11,967 bases of DNA from Candidatus Pacearchaeota archaeon (GCA_002688875.1 NZDU01000004.1:1-11967); one strand, 5' to 3'. Numbered from the stretch's first letter, positions 5,304 through 11,967 are shown. The notes: a model not told the origin generated them from the sequence alone. Numbers and translations are program-made.

Positions 5304-6833
5304 ATGACAAAAGGAAATCTTCAGATAAGTGAACAAGGTCAGAATAGGCTTATAGTTGAAATGGCTGGGCAGTATGGGACTCGTCCAATGGATGCATTGA
5401 AAGAATATGTAACTAATGCTGTTGATGCTCTATCTGGCGTAGAAAATGGATTGGTTAGTGTTTTATTAAAACCTGATATTAATAGCATTGTTGTTCAAGA
5501 CAATGGTATGGGTATGAGTACAGAGGAATTGGAAAGACTTCCTATATCAATTGGGGAATCTGTAAAATATGATAAAGTTGATCAGCGTGGAGAAAAAGGA
5601 GTGGGATTACTAGCATTTGGATCACTTGGAATGAGAATGCATATTATTTCAAGACAATCACGTGGTGATCAATATGGATATTTGAGATACGAAATTTCTA
5701 AGAATAAAGGGAATATTACTTATGAACTAAGTAGTGTTGACGATAGAGATATGCATAATTTTGGGGGTTCGTTCAATTATGGGACGCAGATTTTAATAAA
5801 TGTTGATGAGAAAACATTTAGGAATAAATTTAAATCAACTTTAGTTAAAGGAGAACTTCAAGAGATTTATCATCCATTACTTTGTGAAGATGAAATAGGT
5901 TTTGAACTTGGAGTTGGTGATAAGAAAAGAGAGAGAATTCCTGCAAAGAGACCAAGAGGTGCATCAATAATAGATGAGGATGTAAGTTTTCAAACAAGAA
6001 AAGCTAAAGATCTAGTTGATCATGTCTTTCATGTTAATCTAAATTTTGACAAAGATACTGATTCAGGAAGAATTGGAGTATATAGTAAGGGAGTAATGGT
6101 TTACAAGAGTATTTTAGATCTTGGTGAAGATTTAATACAGGGATGTGAGTTGTGGAAATGTCGTCAACTTAAAGGATATATCGATGATCCAAATCTAACA
6201 CTTACTATAGGAAGGGACAAAATTGATTCACAAAGAAACAGCAATGCATACAATGGATTAGTTGAAATGTTGGTAAGTTTAGATGATCTTTACTGGCCTG
6301 GAGTTGAAGAAAGATTAGAAAGAAGTAGAACCGAAAAAGATAGAAAATTGATACATACAATACATGGTAAACTTCAAAGAGTTTTTGAATATGAAAATTT
6401 AGATCCGTTAAATAAGAAGGTTAAACCTGAGTCAGAAAAACAAATAATTGATTGGGGAGTTCATGATGATAAGACCGAGAATGGTACAGAAAGGAGAAAG
6501 AGGAAAAAAAGAACATCTCCTTTTGGAATGCCAGAATTATCAAACTTCGAAATTGGTGAAAGAGATCTTAGAAGCCGTCTAGAAGACAGAACTGGAGAGG
6601 CACCGTTTATTAGAATCAATGAAAGTCATGAAGATTATCAAAAGATTGTTGTTGAAAAACCTCAATCAGCAGAAGCCGAATTATATATTGTTAGAGCAAT
6701 GGCAGGACCTATGGCACTCTGGGAGAGTACAAAGGCTGTTGAAGATGGATCAACTTATATATCTACAGAACAGCATATAGAGAAAGTAATGAGAAGAACT
6801 GATGACTTAGTTTATAAGTTGATAGTAAAATAG
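5304..6833 (+). CDS. GHKL ATPase, Hsp90/MutL/MORC-like, third gene of cassette
   Basis: The 509-residue product has a complete Bergerat ATP-binding fold near its N-terminus. The N box is EYVTNAVDA with E34 (candidate catalytic base), N38 and D41. Motif D66-N-G-M-G70 follows, then an S-x-G-x-S-x-K segment (82-88), then the ATP-lid glycines GEKGVGLLAFGSLG (96-109). A second domain (about 230-335) containing LTLTIGRDKID fits the S5-like transducer with a basic residue facing the gamma-phosphate. A charged linker with RRKRKKR (397-403) leads to a C-terminal module with FIRINESHEDY (435-445), a style seen in bacterial stand-alone HATPase_c_3 (PF13589) proteins. In GHKL dimers ATP closes the N-terminal gate, so a clamp on DNA or protein is a reasonable inference. 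There is no histidine-kinase phospho-acceptor box and no MutL-type endonuclease motif that I can see. The ATPase assignment is strong; the biological role is unknown. Confidence 0.92.
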   Translation: MTKGNLQISEQGQNRLIVEMAGQYGTRPMDALKEYVTNAVDALSGVENGLVSVLLKPDINSIVVQDNGMGMSTEELERLPISIGESVKYDKVDQRGEKGVGLLAFGSLGMRMHIISRQSRGDQYGYLRYEISKNKGNITYELSSVDDRDMHNFGGSFNYGTQILINVDEKTFRNKFKSTLVKGELQEIYHPLLCEDEIGFELGVGDKKRERIPAKRPRGASIIDEDVSFQTRKAKDLVDHVFHVNLNFDKDTDSGRIGVYSKGVMVYKSILDLGEDLIQGCELWKCRQLKGYIDDPNLTLTIGRDKIDSQRNSNAYNGLVEMLVSLDDLYWPGVEERLERSRTEKDRKLIHTIHGKLQRVFEYENLDPLNKKVKPESEKQIIDWGVHDDKTENGTERRKRKKRTSPFGMPELSNFEIGERDLRSRLEDRTGEAPFIRINESHEDYQKIVVEKPQSAEAELYIVRAMAGPMALWESTKAVEDGSTYISTEQHIEKVMRRTDDLVYKLIVK

Positions 6834-6935
6834 ACAATACAAAGACTTCTATAGCAATGTTCCGTTTGCAGTTACTGGCTATTCTTTAGATTCTTCCAAA
6901 AATCTATGTAAATTCTAAACACATATTTGATATTA

Positions 6936-7469
6936 CTATTCATAGGTGATTGCAATTGCCCTTACTGGAGAACCATCACCATATCGTATATTTAAAGGGG
7001 TAGCTACAAATAAAAATTTATCAGGCAATGCTTCCCTTATGTTTAAAGGTCCTACTGGAAGGATGTCTTCTTTAAGAAATTTTCCGACCCCTTCTTCATC
7101 CAAATCGTTATCCAAAACAAATCCGACCATTTTTGGAGAGATAGCAATAATTCTTTCAATCAAAGAATCATTGAATTTAGGGCCATCAACTACCAACACC
7201 TCACTTTGTGCAATATCATCAGGTCTCCTCACATACAACGCATCTCCAATAAATCTATCAACCCCATAATCACTTAATGTCTTTCCATCTTCAACCATAT
7301 GAGATTGAGCGTCAACATGAGTTGAATTATGAGAACCAAAAACTAGTCTTGAAACCTTATATCCATGCTCAGCTATGTTATGTGATTGAATTATCTTTAC
7401 TTCCGGGTCTCCTGGATATACCATCATTCCAGTGTAGATTTCACGTGTTAAATCAATAACTTTTCTCAT
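6936..7469 (-). CDS. Cyclase-family protein (kynurenine-formamidase-like fold)
   Basis: The 177-residue product opens with VIDLTREIYTGMMVYPGDP, then has GSHNSTHVDAQSHM, matching the metal motif HxGTHxDxxxH of the cyclase/arylformamidase family (PF04199): H47, H51, D53 and H57 are present, with Ser in place of the usual Gly. The C-terminal signature FVATPLNIRYGDGSPVRAIA is intact. Typical members are around 200-220 residues; this one is shorter in the middle. In KynB-type enzymes the later metal ligands are a His and a Glu before the last strands. The equivalent stretch here (GVGKFLKEDILPVGPLN) seems to have Gly129 and Gly140, so a changed or lost metal site is possible. The substrate is unknown, and the family includes hydrolases of several cyclic or amide compounds. 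It is convergent with the ATPase cassette, 102 nt apart, and has its own promoter. Confidence 0.85.
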   Translation of the reverse strand: MRKVIDLTREIYTGMMVYPGDPEVKIIQSHNIAEHGYKVSRLVFGSHNSTHVDAQSHMVEDGKTLSDYGVDRFIGDALYVRRPDDIAQSEVLVVDGPKFNDSLIERIIAISPKMVGFVLDNDLDEEGVGKFLKEDILPVGPLNIREALPDKFLFVATPLNIRYGDGSPVRAIAITYE

Positions 7470-7486
7470 ATAAAAACAAAAAAATA

Positions 7487-7500
7487 GCTATATATAAAGC
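7487..7500 (-). promoter_or_regulatory. TATA-like box of the cyclase-family gene
   Basis: The minus strand reads GCTTTATATATAGC, centred about 25 bp upstream of the ATG at 7469. This predicts a leaderless transcript starting at or next to the start codon. Confidence 0.6.
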
Positions 7501-7547
7501 ATTCTATTTACAAAAACTGAAATCTACAAAAACTATAAATACTACCC

Positions 7548-7673
7548 CTACTTGATTATTCTATCTTCCTTTGTGACCGGCTTAAAGGGAAATAAATATA
7601 TCATCCCATTGGGATGCCAAGAAGGTGTGTTGCCCAGCGTGAACGTTACATCCCATTTAACACCACCCAATCT
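7548..7673 (-). other. In-frame 41-codon tail after the TGA of the large surface gene
   Basis: Directly after the TGA at 7674-7676 the same frame stays open for 41 codons to a TAG at 7548-7550. It reads RLGGVKWDVTFTLGNTPSWH and ends PFKPVTKEDRIIK, which looks protein-like. The opposite strand over the same bases also looks protein-like (KYIIPLGCQEGVLPSVNVTS), so appearance alone cannot prove coding. It could be a remnant of a longer C-terminus, a remnant of an unrelated gene, or chance. No start codon with a ribosome site is seen for a separate gene. A 15-bp palindrome lies inside it at 7602-7616. Confidence 0.35.
7602..7616. repeat. Perfect short palindrome CATCCCATTGGGATG
   Basis: Seven-base arms CATCCCA/TGGGATG flank a single central T. 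The left arm recurs at about 7649-7657 (CATCCCATT). It lies between the divergently read cyclase-family promoter and the end of the surface-protein gene. A protein-binding site or a terminator-like fold are both possible. No T-run follows. Confidence 0.4.
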
Positions 7674-9764
7674 TCAAAAACTAAACCCAAACCCACTAAC
7701 CTCTTCAACCGCCTCAGTATTCAAACTAGGCCGAACAATTATCGAACAAGTATTCGGATTAGGCTGATTATTATGCTTGTCCTTACATCTGACATAATAA
7801 TTCCTGTTAAGTATCCATTCAGTTGTATGTATCTGAAAGTCTAATGTATCCATCTCAATCCCTGTCTCAACCTCAAAATTACAATCGCTATTAGAATAAC
7901 CGCATTCCGCATTCTCATTCGTAATTATCTTCAACTCACTCTCTCTATAAACTCTAACTATCAACGGAGCTTCCCTATCAGTCTCAACCTTAAACTCAAC
8001 CGAATCATAAGCCGCATTACCTCCAAGATCCACGCACTTAATAAAATACTTATAATCTCCCTCAACTAAATCCTGCCTCTGACTATGCACATTAGATTTA
8101 GTATCTAAGAACAACAAATAATCTTCTTCCCCACTAGGCTCGTTGTTATCCTCATCATGATAATAATAGCACAACGCCTCTCCGTTATCATGCCCATTAT
8201 CAGTAGTCACTTCCAAGAAAACCGGAATCGTATCTGTAGCCCCAAAAATATCCTCCTTCGGTCCTATATCAACTATATTCAAAGGTTGCGTCCCAATAAC
8301 CGTATACAAATAACTCTGCTTATTCACATTCCTATCCCCCGGCTGAGCCCAAGGTTGATCCTTACATTTAAAATAATACTTATTCTCTTTCCTATCTTCC
8401 AATCCAGTCAACGTAGTCTCACAAGGATAAACCTGCTGATTATTCATCTCAAACAAATCACTAGCACATTCCATCTCATGCTCCATATCCTCATACTCTC
8501 TATCTTCCCTACTCCACTTACACTCACTTGGCTCATTCACATAAACCTCCAAATCAAAACTAGTCTGATTAAACTTAACCGGATTCCCACTCGGAACATT
8601 CGTATCAACTATCAACGGAGGAGTCGTATCAGGCCCTTTTTCAACACAGAAGCTAACACTATACGCGTCCTGATTAAAATTACCATTAGCATCCTGACAT
8701 CTAATAAACAAAGTATAATCCCCATCATTTTTCAACTCAGGATTAACAGCATTCAAATGCGCCGGCCCAGGCAACGACAACTTCTCAGTATGATTGTACT
8801 TAAACAAATTATCTCCTGCAACAAAGAACTCCATCTCCTCAAATCCTCTAGTTAAATTATAACCTATCTTACACTGACTCGGTTCACCAACACCACTAGC
8901 CGAATCCCTCGTAACAAACGTAAACTCCAACGGAAAGAAAGCCTTAACACATTCCCTACTATCTGGTTTAATCTTCACTCCAGTCGCCGGAGGTCTAATA
9001 CTTGTATCTGGTATAAAACTATGATCCTCATTAACCTCTACCATTTTTATTATCGGCGAATTAACATCATTAGGATTAACCCAAACACATTTCTGATCTT
9101 CAGTCCCTGGATTTATTATCTCGCAAGCCTGACCCAAACTCTTACACATATACTCACTACAATGCTCGAACTCATTACAAACTTGACAATCTCCACCACC
9201 TATCGGCGCCTGCCAAGGCAAACAAATAAACTCAACAACCTCCTCAGTCTTCTTAAAATATGTAAGCAAGAATATCGCAGTAGCCACCCCAAACCCAACA
9301 ACTATTGCTGGCCCCTGCCCAATAGCTCCCTCCAACAACCCTGCAACCGCCCCTCCAACCCCCCCAGCCAAAGCCCCCCATTGAGCCCCATCATCTCCCC
9401 CTGCCAAGGCCCCAATAGTCCCAAAAATCCCCGCCCCAATCGTACCTTTCTGAATCACTGCCTGAATACCTATACCATGAAAAATAGTATTAGTCCCTCC
9501 AGGGTCTGTATCAACATGAACATTCGGATCATGCTTAGTCGGATCACCACCCGTACCCCCTCCAATCCCTGTACTAGGAATTTTATTACTAGGATCCGGA
9601 CTAACCTCATCTCTTCCAGGTGGTACATTTGTATCTTCTGGTTCCGGATCCGGAGCAGTCACTATCTCAGTATCCTGCCCAATAACCATCCCCATCAAAA
9701 AACTAACTGCAAACATACTCACAACTAAATTCAAAATAATAAACATCCCATTTAATTTAATCAT
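7674..9764 (-). CDS. Large secreted surface protein with Ig-like repeats
   Basis: From ATG 9764 the product has 696 residues. I prefer this start because a signal peptide follows at once (MIKLNGMFIILNLVVSMFAV to VIG-Q, about 1-29); the longer frame to 9944 would translate the hairpin spacer and overlap the previous gene. After a Pro/Asp linker come a Gly/Ala-rich hydrophobic region (about 95-170) that could hold one or two membrane passes, then a Cys cluster (C181, C193, C196, C202, C207, C214, C226) with the motif CSEYMCKSLGQACE, which I recall from Pacearchaeota/Woesearchaeota surface proteins. The rest holds about four beta-sandwich repeats, each ending in a Y-x-x-x-C-x-D strand (TLFIRCQD, YYFKCKD, YFIKCVD, YYVRCKD; near 351, 463, 573, 656), resembling Ig-like or Big-type domains. 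A cell-envelope or adhesion role is inferred. Confidence 0.85.
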   Translation of the reverse strand: MIKLNGMFIILNLVVSMFAVSFLMGMVIGQDTEIVTAPDPEPEDTNVPPGRDEVSPDPSNKIPSTGIGGGTGGDPTKHDPNVHVDTDPGGTNTIFHGIGIQAVIQKGTIGAGIFGTIGALAGGDDGAQWGALAGGVGGAVAGLLEGAIGQGPAIVVGFGVATAIFLLTYFKKTEEVVEFICLPWQAPIGGGDCQVCNEFEHCSEYMCKSLGQACEIINPGTEDQKCVWVNPNDVNSPIIKMVEVNEDHSFIPDTSIRPPATGVKIKPDSRECVKAFFPLEFTFVTRDSASGVGEPSQCKIGYNLTRGFEEMEFFVAGDNLFKYNHTEKLSLPGPAHLNAVNPELKNDGDYTLFIRCQDANGNFNQDAYSVSFCVEKGPDTTPPLIVDTNVPSGNPVKFNQTSFDLEVYVNEPSECKWSREDREYEDMEHEMECASDLFEMNNQQVYPCETTLTGLEDRKENKYYFKCKDQPWAQPGDRNVNKQSYLYTVIGTQPLNIVDIGPKEDIFGATDTIPVFLEVTTDNGHDNGEALCYYYHDEDNNEPSGEEDYLLFLDTKSNVHSQRQDLVEGDYKYFIKCVDLGGNAAYDSVEFKVETDREAPLIVRVYRESELKIITNENAECGYSNSDCNFEVETGIEMDTLDFQIHTTEWILNRNYYVRCKDKHNNQPNPNTCSIIVRPSLNTEAVEEVSGFGFSF

Positions 9765-9776
9765 TCCCTTTTTACT

Positions 9777-9841
9777 GATCCAACTGGGTTTAATACCTCT
9801 GGAGCTTGCTCCGGGAGTGGTGGGGCGCAACCAGTTGGATC
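9777..9841. repeat. Inverted repeat with nested hairpin in surface-operon spacer
   Basis: GATCCAACTGGGTT (9777-9790) pairs with AACCAGTTGGATC (9829-9841), a 13-bp stem with one bulged G. Inside it is a smaller hairpin around GGAGCTTGCTCC (9801-9812). The same 12-base tip occurs in the neighbouring hairpin at 9855-9866. On RNA of the minus-strand transcript both would form stacked stem-loops between the two surface-protein genes. Possible roles are a processing or stability site, a partial terminator, or a REP-like repeat. Confidence 0.75.
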
Positions 9842-9843
9842 TT

Positions 9844-9878
9844 AAAAATACTCCGGAGCTTGCTCCGACGGTATTTTT
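9844..9878 (-). terminator. Hairpin followed by T-run after the Cys-rich gene
   Basis: On the minus strand, AAAAATAC (9878-9871) and GTATTTTT (9851-9844) form the outer stem around CGGAGC-AA-GCTCCG. The last T-run of five is on the RNA 3' side, as in intrinsic terminators. The first base of the stem sits in the stop codon of the Cys-rich gene. Because of the outer A/T stem it could act in both directions. Full termination would separate the next surface gene from this operon; partial termination would lower its expression. I see no strong TATA-like box before 9764, so readthrough is plausible. Confidence 0.6.
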
Positions 9879-11655
9879 ATTGATTAAAAACGTTTTCATC
9901 TTCACCTCCATCAGATTCTTCAAAAACAGTCGTATCTTCCTCATTTACTTCCTCAAATTCCTCATAACTCCCTTCCTCAATCTCCTCACTCGTAACCTCA
10001 ACATATTCATCTCCCGCGAAATTCTCAAACAACCCCGTCTGTATACTCTTCCTCTTACCATCTTGTTTCCATACAATCCCTCCATCAGTCTTAACTCCTA
10101 GAAAATTAACATGCGCACCACAATCTCCCATACTAACACAAGCTTTATTCATAGTATCAACCCAACCAGTCTCTAACACCTCGCAATTTTCTTTACATTT
10201 CTTCTTCCCAAAAATATCCGTCTTAAACTCTACAACCTGTTTCGAGTTCCCAAAACTACAAACCTCTTTCGCATTACCGTTATCCCAAAACTCAAGTCCC
10301 GGAGGATTCGCAGGCAAACAAATATGCCCTCCTTCCAAAACTCCTCGATTTTTACTAGCCTCATCTTCTTGATCTGCCAAATTCTGCACTTCAGTGTTAC
10401 TAGCACTACCATCATAATGCAAGCCCTGAACCCAAAAACAGTCCCTCTTATCCTCATTCAAACAATCCTCCTCCGTAAATTGATCTATACATTCAGTCCA
10501 TCTATTAACCCTACAAGCAGCCTCTATAAAATCTCCAAATTCCGGACCATGCTTCTGTTCAATACAAACCTCGTTTCTAAAATCCGCACAAGGTTCAATC
10601 ACTTCCTCTCCCTGAATACAAACATGTCTAAACTGCCTACTCCCAACACCATCCTTCCCATTTCCTTGTTCTCCCATATATTCACACCAGCTCTCTCCGT
10701 TCCTATAATCCTCTCCATTCTGAACATCATAACAATTCAAATCTCTACAAAAATTATCTCCATACCTCGCCCTACCCTCTCCACAAATACTCCCTCCCAA
10801 ATAATCACAATTACCACAACTATCCGACTCAATATTCGGATCCTCAGAATTACAAGAATCTCCCTTCGGCACTACTTTCTGCCAATATCCAGGATCATTA
10901 CTATAAATCCTATTAGCATCATAAATATTAGCCAAATTCCCACAACTATCTACAAAATAAACTTCATCTTTCCCATCAACACAAGTTGTCTCTCTAGTCG
11001 GCCCGCAATTCGTAGCCAATTCATCTGCCGAACATAAATAATCTCTAAAGAACTCTCCCTGTCCTGTAACATTTCCCCCTAAATCAGAACTCTCCGAACC
11101 ACTACACTCTTGCCTTGTCGTAAACCTACACTCTCTCCCACCATCCGTCTCAAAAACACAAGCCCCTTTATCAGTAGCAAAAGCCAACAACACACACTGA
11201 GCCTCATCCGTAACGTCCGTCCTAAAATTTGTCTCCAACCCATAAATATTACTAAGCCTCTTACATCTAGTCAACGTAACAAAACTAGACTGATCCCCAA
11301 TCAAACAACACCCCAAACTACATTGCGGTATTTCTTCATCTCCCTCAACCCAAGTCCCAGTAGTCAACTCACAAACTTTCTTAGGTGTATTCTTAGCACA
11401 TATCCCCTCTTCACTATCTATACAAACTCCAGCCTCACAAAAACTCGTAGCCGCACAACTCGTCGGACTACTTCTAAAACCTTCATCACACTGGTCCTGA
11501 TTCGTATTCTGACACCATGCCCCACTCACCGTCTTCTCACAACAAACATTAAAACTCGGCGCAACCTGCTCATCCGTAGCTCCATTATCCTGAGCAATCA
11601 CCAGCCCACTAACCACAACCATAAATACAAAAACAAAAGCTATCAATTTTCTCAT
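9877..11655 (-). CDS. Secreted cysteine-rich surface protein
   Basis: The product has 592 residues from ATG 11655. That start has GGAG ten bases upstream, overlaps the upstream stop as ATGA, and is followed by a signal peptide (MRKLIAFVFVFMVVVSGLVIA-Q). An in-frame ATG at 11718 would place 21 residues inside the upstream gene and is rejected. I count 41 cysteines spread over about 500 residues in short C-x(2-15)-C spacings, with small motifs such as CCLIG, DSCGNC and NEDKRDCFWV, typical of disulfide-stapled extracellular domains. It is strongly acidic at the C-terminus (about 550-592, rich in E and D), which has no cysteine. I recall similar Cys-rich proteins in DPANN genomes, without a known function. 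An envelope or host-contact role is inferred. A folding partner such as a thiol-disulfide enzyme is not in the window. Confidence 0.87.
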   Translation of the reverse strand: MRKLIAFVFVFMVVVSGLVIAQDNGATDEQVAPSFNVCCEKTVSGAWCQNTNQDQCDEGFRSSPTSCAATSFCEAGVCIDSEEGICAKNTPKKVCELTTGTWVEGDEEIPQCSLGCCLIGDQSSFVTLTRCKRLSNIYGLETNFRTDVTDEAQCVLLAFATDKGACVFETDGGRECRFTTRQECSGSESSDLGGNVTGQGEFFRDYLCSADELATNCGPTRETTCVDGKDEVYFVDSCGNLANIYDANRIYSNDPGYWQKVVPKGDSCNSEDPNIESDSCGNCDYLGGSICGEGRARYGDNFCRDLNCYDVQNGEDYRNGESWCEYMGEQGNGKDGVGSRQFRHVCIQGEEVIEPCADFRNEVCIEQKHGPEFGDFIEAACRVNRWTECIDQFTEEDCLNEDKRDCFWVQGLHYDGSASNTEVQNLADQEDEASKNRGVLEGGHICLPANPPGLEFWDNGNAKEVCSFGNSKQVVEFKTDIFGKKKCKENCEVLETGWVDTMNKACVSMGDCGAHVNFLGVKTDGGIVWKQDGKRKSIQTGLFENFAGDEYVEVTSEEIEEGSYEEFEEVNEEDTTVFEESDGGEDENVFNQ

Positions 11656-11873
11656 CTTACTCTTTCTCCAGTTATTTCCCATATAGCATAAATCACACTT
11701 CCTATTATCCCAATCCAAGTTATTAAATTAATATTATAGCCCCAACCATACCTCTCAAAAAGTTGAGTAACATTATTAACAAATAAAACCGAAGAAAAAA
11801 CTATCAATAATATTATAGAAATTCTCCATCTAAACAATCCAAACTCTTTAACCTTCTTTGATTTCAATACCAT
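11652..11873 (-). CDS. Small two-helix membrane protein
   Basis: The 73-residue product starts MVLKSKKVKEFGLFRWR, a basic cytoplasmic end, followed by two hydrophobic helices (about 18-34, ISIILLIVFSSVLFVNN, and about 50-66, NLITWIGIIGSVIYAIWE) joined by a short loop with YGWGYN, and a basic tail. I chose ATG 11873 because GGAGGTG lies ten bases upstream and the previous gene stops one base before it; the 99-codon longer frame would run back through that gene. Its TGA overlaps the ATG of the Cys-rich gene, so translation of the two is probably coupled. No family is recognised. A helper for insertion or anchoring of the neighbouring surface proteins is possible but unproven. Confidence 0.8.
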   Translation of the reverse strand: MVLKSKKVKEFGLFRWRISIILLIVFSSVLFVNNVTQLFERYGWGYNINLITWIGIIGSVIYAIWEITGERVR

Positions 11874-11874
11874 C

Positions 11875-11967
11875 CTACCCAAACACCTCCTCATCAACCC
11901 ACCCCGGCGGAATAGGAATACTTTTAATCGCAAAATAAAAACTCTCATCACTTCCTCTATCTGACAA
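11875..11967 (-). CDS. C-terminal end of a gene entering from the right edge
   Basis: The last 30 codons are visible, reading LSDRGSDESFYFAIKSIPIP and ending PGWVDEEVFG before a TAG at 11875-11877. The start lies outside the window. The next gene begins one base after this stop, so this is the upstream member of the surface-protein operon. Coding is supported by the frame ending exactly at a coupled junction and by the same G/T-ending codon style as its neighbours. The function cannot be told from this piece. Confidence 0.65.
   Translation of the reverse strand: MSDRGSDESFYFAIKSIPIPPGWVDEEVFG
11884..11890 (-). promoter_or_regulatory. Strong Shine-Dalgarno GGAGGTG for the small membrane protein
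   Basis: The minus strand reads GGAGGTG ten bases before the ATG at 11873, matching the archaeal 16S anti-SD (CACCTCC). It is the only near-perfect SD in the window and settles that start. Together with the GGAG at 11666-11669 it shows that internal operon genes here use SD initiation, while promoter-proximal genes look leaderless. Confidence 0.75.

Noticed and set aside
6834..6935. Gap between the ATPase gene and the convergent cyclase-family gene
   Set aside because: I looked for a terminator, small gene or attachment repeat. There is no convincing hairpin with a T-run and no start codon with a useful frame.
7552..7767. Plus-strand frame reading KYIIPLGCQEGVLPSVNVTS
   Set aside because: It runs antisense into the end of the surface-protein gene and has no promoter or ribosome site. 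It looks protein-like only over the same 100 bases as the minus-strand tail, so it is not counted as a gene.
8157..9728. Long plus-strand open frames (8157-8855 and 9021-9728)
   Set aside because: They lie opposite the large surface-protein gene, and their Ile/Leu/Asn/Pro/Thr-rich, near acid-free translations are what the complement of that gene gives. No promoter or ribosome site is seen.
9765..9944. 60-residue N-terminal extension of the large surface protein
   Set aside because: It would translate the hairpin spacer and overlap the Cys-rich gene. A signal peptide starts right after ATG 9764.
10324..11691. Plus-strand open frames 10324-11037 and 11110-11691
   Set aside because: They are opposite the Cys-rich gene. 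Low-complexity Ile/Thr/Pro/Ser translations without acidic residues mark them as antisense artefacts.

Overview
The window reads as a low-GC archaeal chromosome segment, most probably from a small-genome DPANN lineage of the Pacearchaeota/Woesearchaeota type. That placement is inference from recognised features. Archaeal TATA-like boxes sit about 25-35 bp upstream of several starts, with very short or absent leaders. One membrane protein has a KKSQVTVFVILG-type N-terminus typical of these archaea. There is a DUF5678-like small protein, and there are large secreted cysteine-rich and Ig-like surface proteins of a style common in those lineages. No tRNA, rRNA, CRISPR array or transposase gene was found.

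Left flank (1-1798, minus strand): a pilin-like membrane-anchored protein is followed, 1 nt after its stop, by a secreted protein whose gene runs off the left edge. Right flank (7674-11967, minus strand): the C-terminal end of one gene (entering from the right edge), a two-helix membrane protein, a 592-residue secreted protein with 41 cysteines, and a 696-residue secreted protein with a Gly-rich hydrophobic region and about four Ig-like repeats. The first three are overlapping or nearly contiguous and look like one operon. The fourth follows after a 112-bp spacer holding two stacked hairpins. Both flanks look like cell-surface or secretion genes.

Middle (about 1890-7500): a compositionally different, A/T-ending block that looks like an accessory island. 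Its left part holds a DUF2283-like gene, a convergent DUF5678-like gene, a second copy of the DUF2283-like gene made by a roughly 367-bp duplication, a truncated DUF5678 remnant, inverted-repeat structures, and a frameshifted remnant of an unrelated gene. Its centre is a tight plus-strand three-gene cassette (3336-6833): a basic multi-domain putative DNA-binding protein with two internal repeats of a degenerate excisionase/MerR-like fold, a second protein with two HTH-like segments, and a GHKL (Hsp90/MutL/MORC-like) ATPase with intact ATP-binding motifs. The 17-nt and 1-nt gaps and the single upstream promoter argue for co-expression. I do not recognise this trio as a named system. It is the best candidate here for an undescribed DNA-targeting complex, perhaps defence, element maintenance or chromatin. 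A convergent, short cyclase-family gene (kynurenine-formamidase-like fold) closes the island and seems to lack some of the usual metal ligands.

Functional statements rest on reading motifs by eye. No database search was possible.
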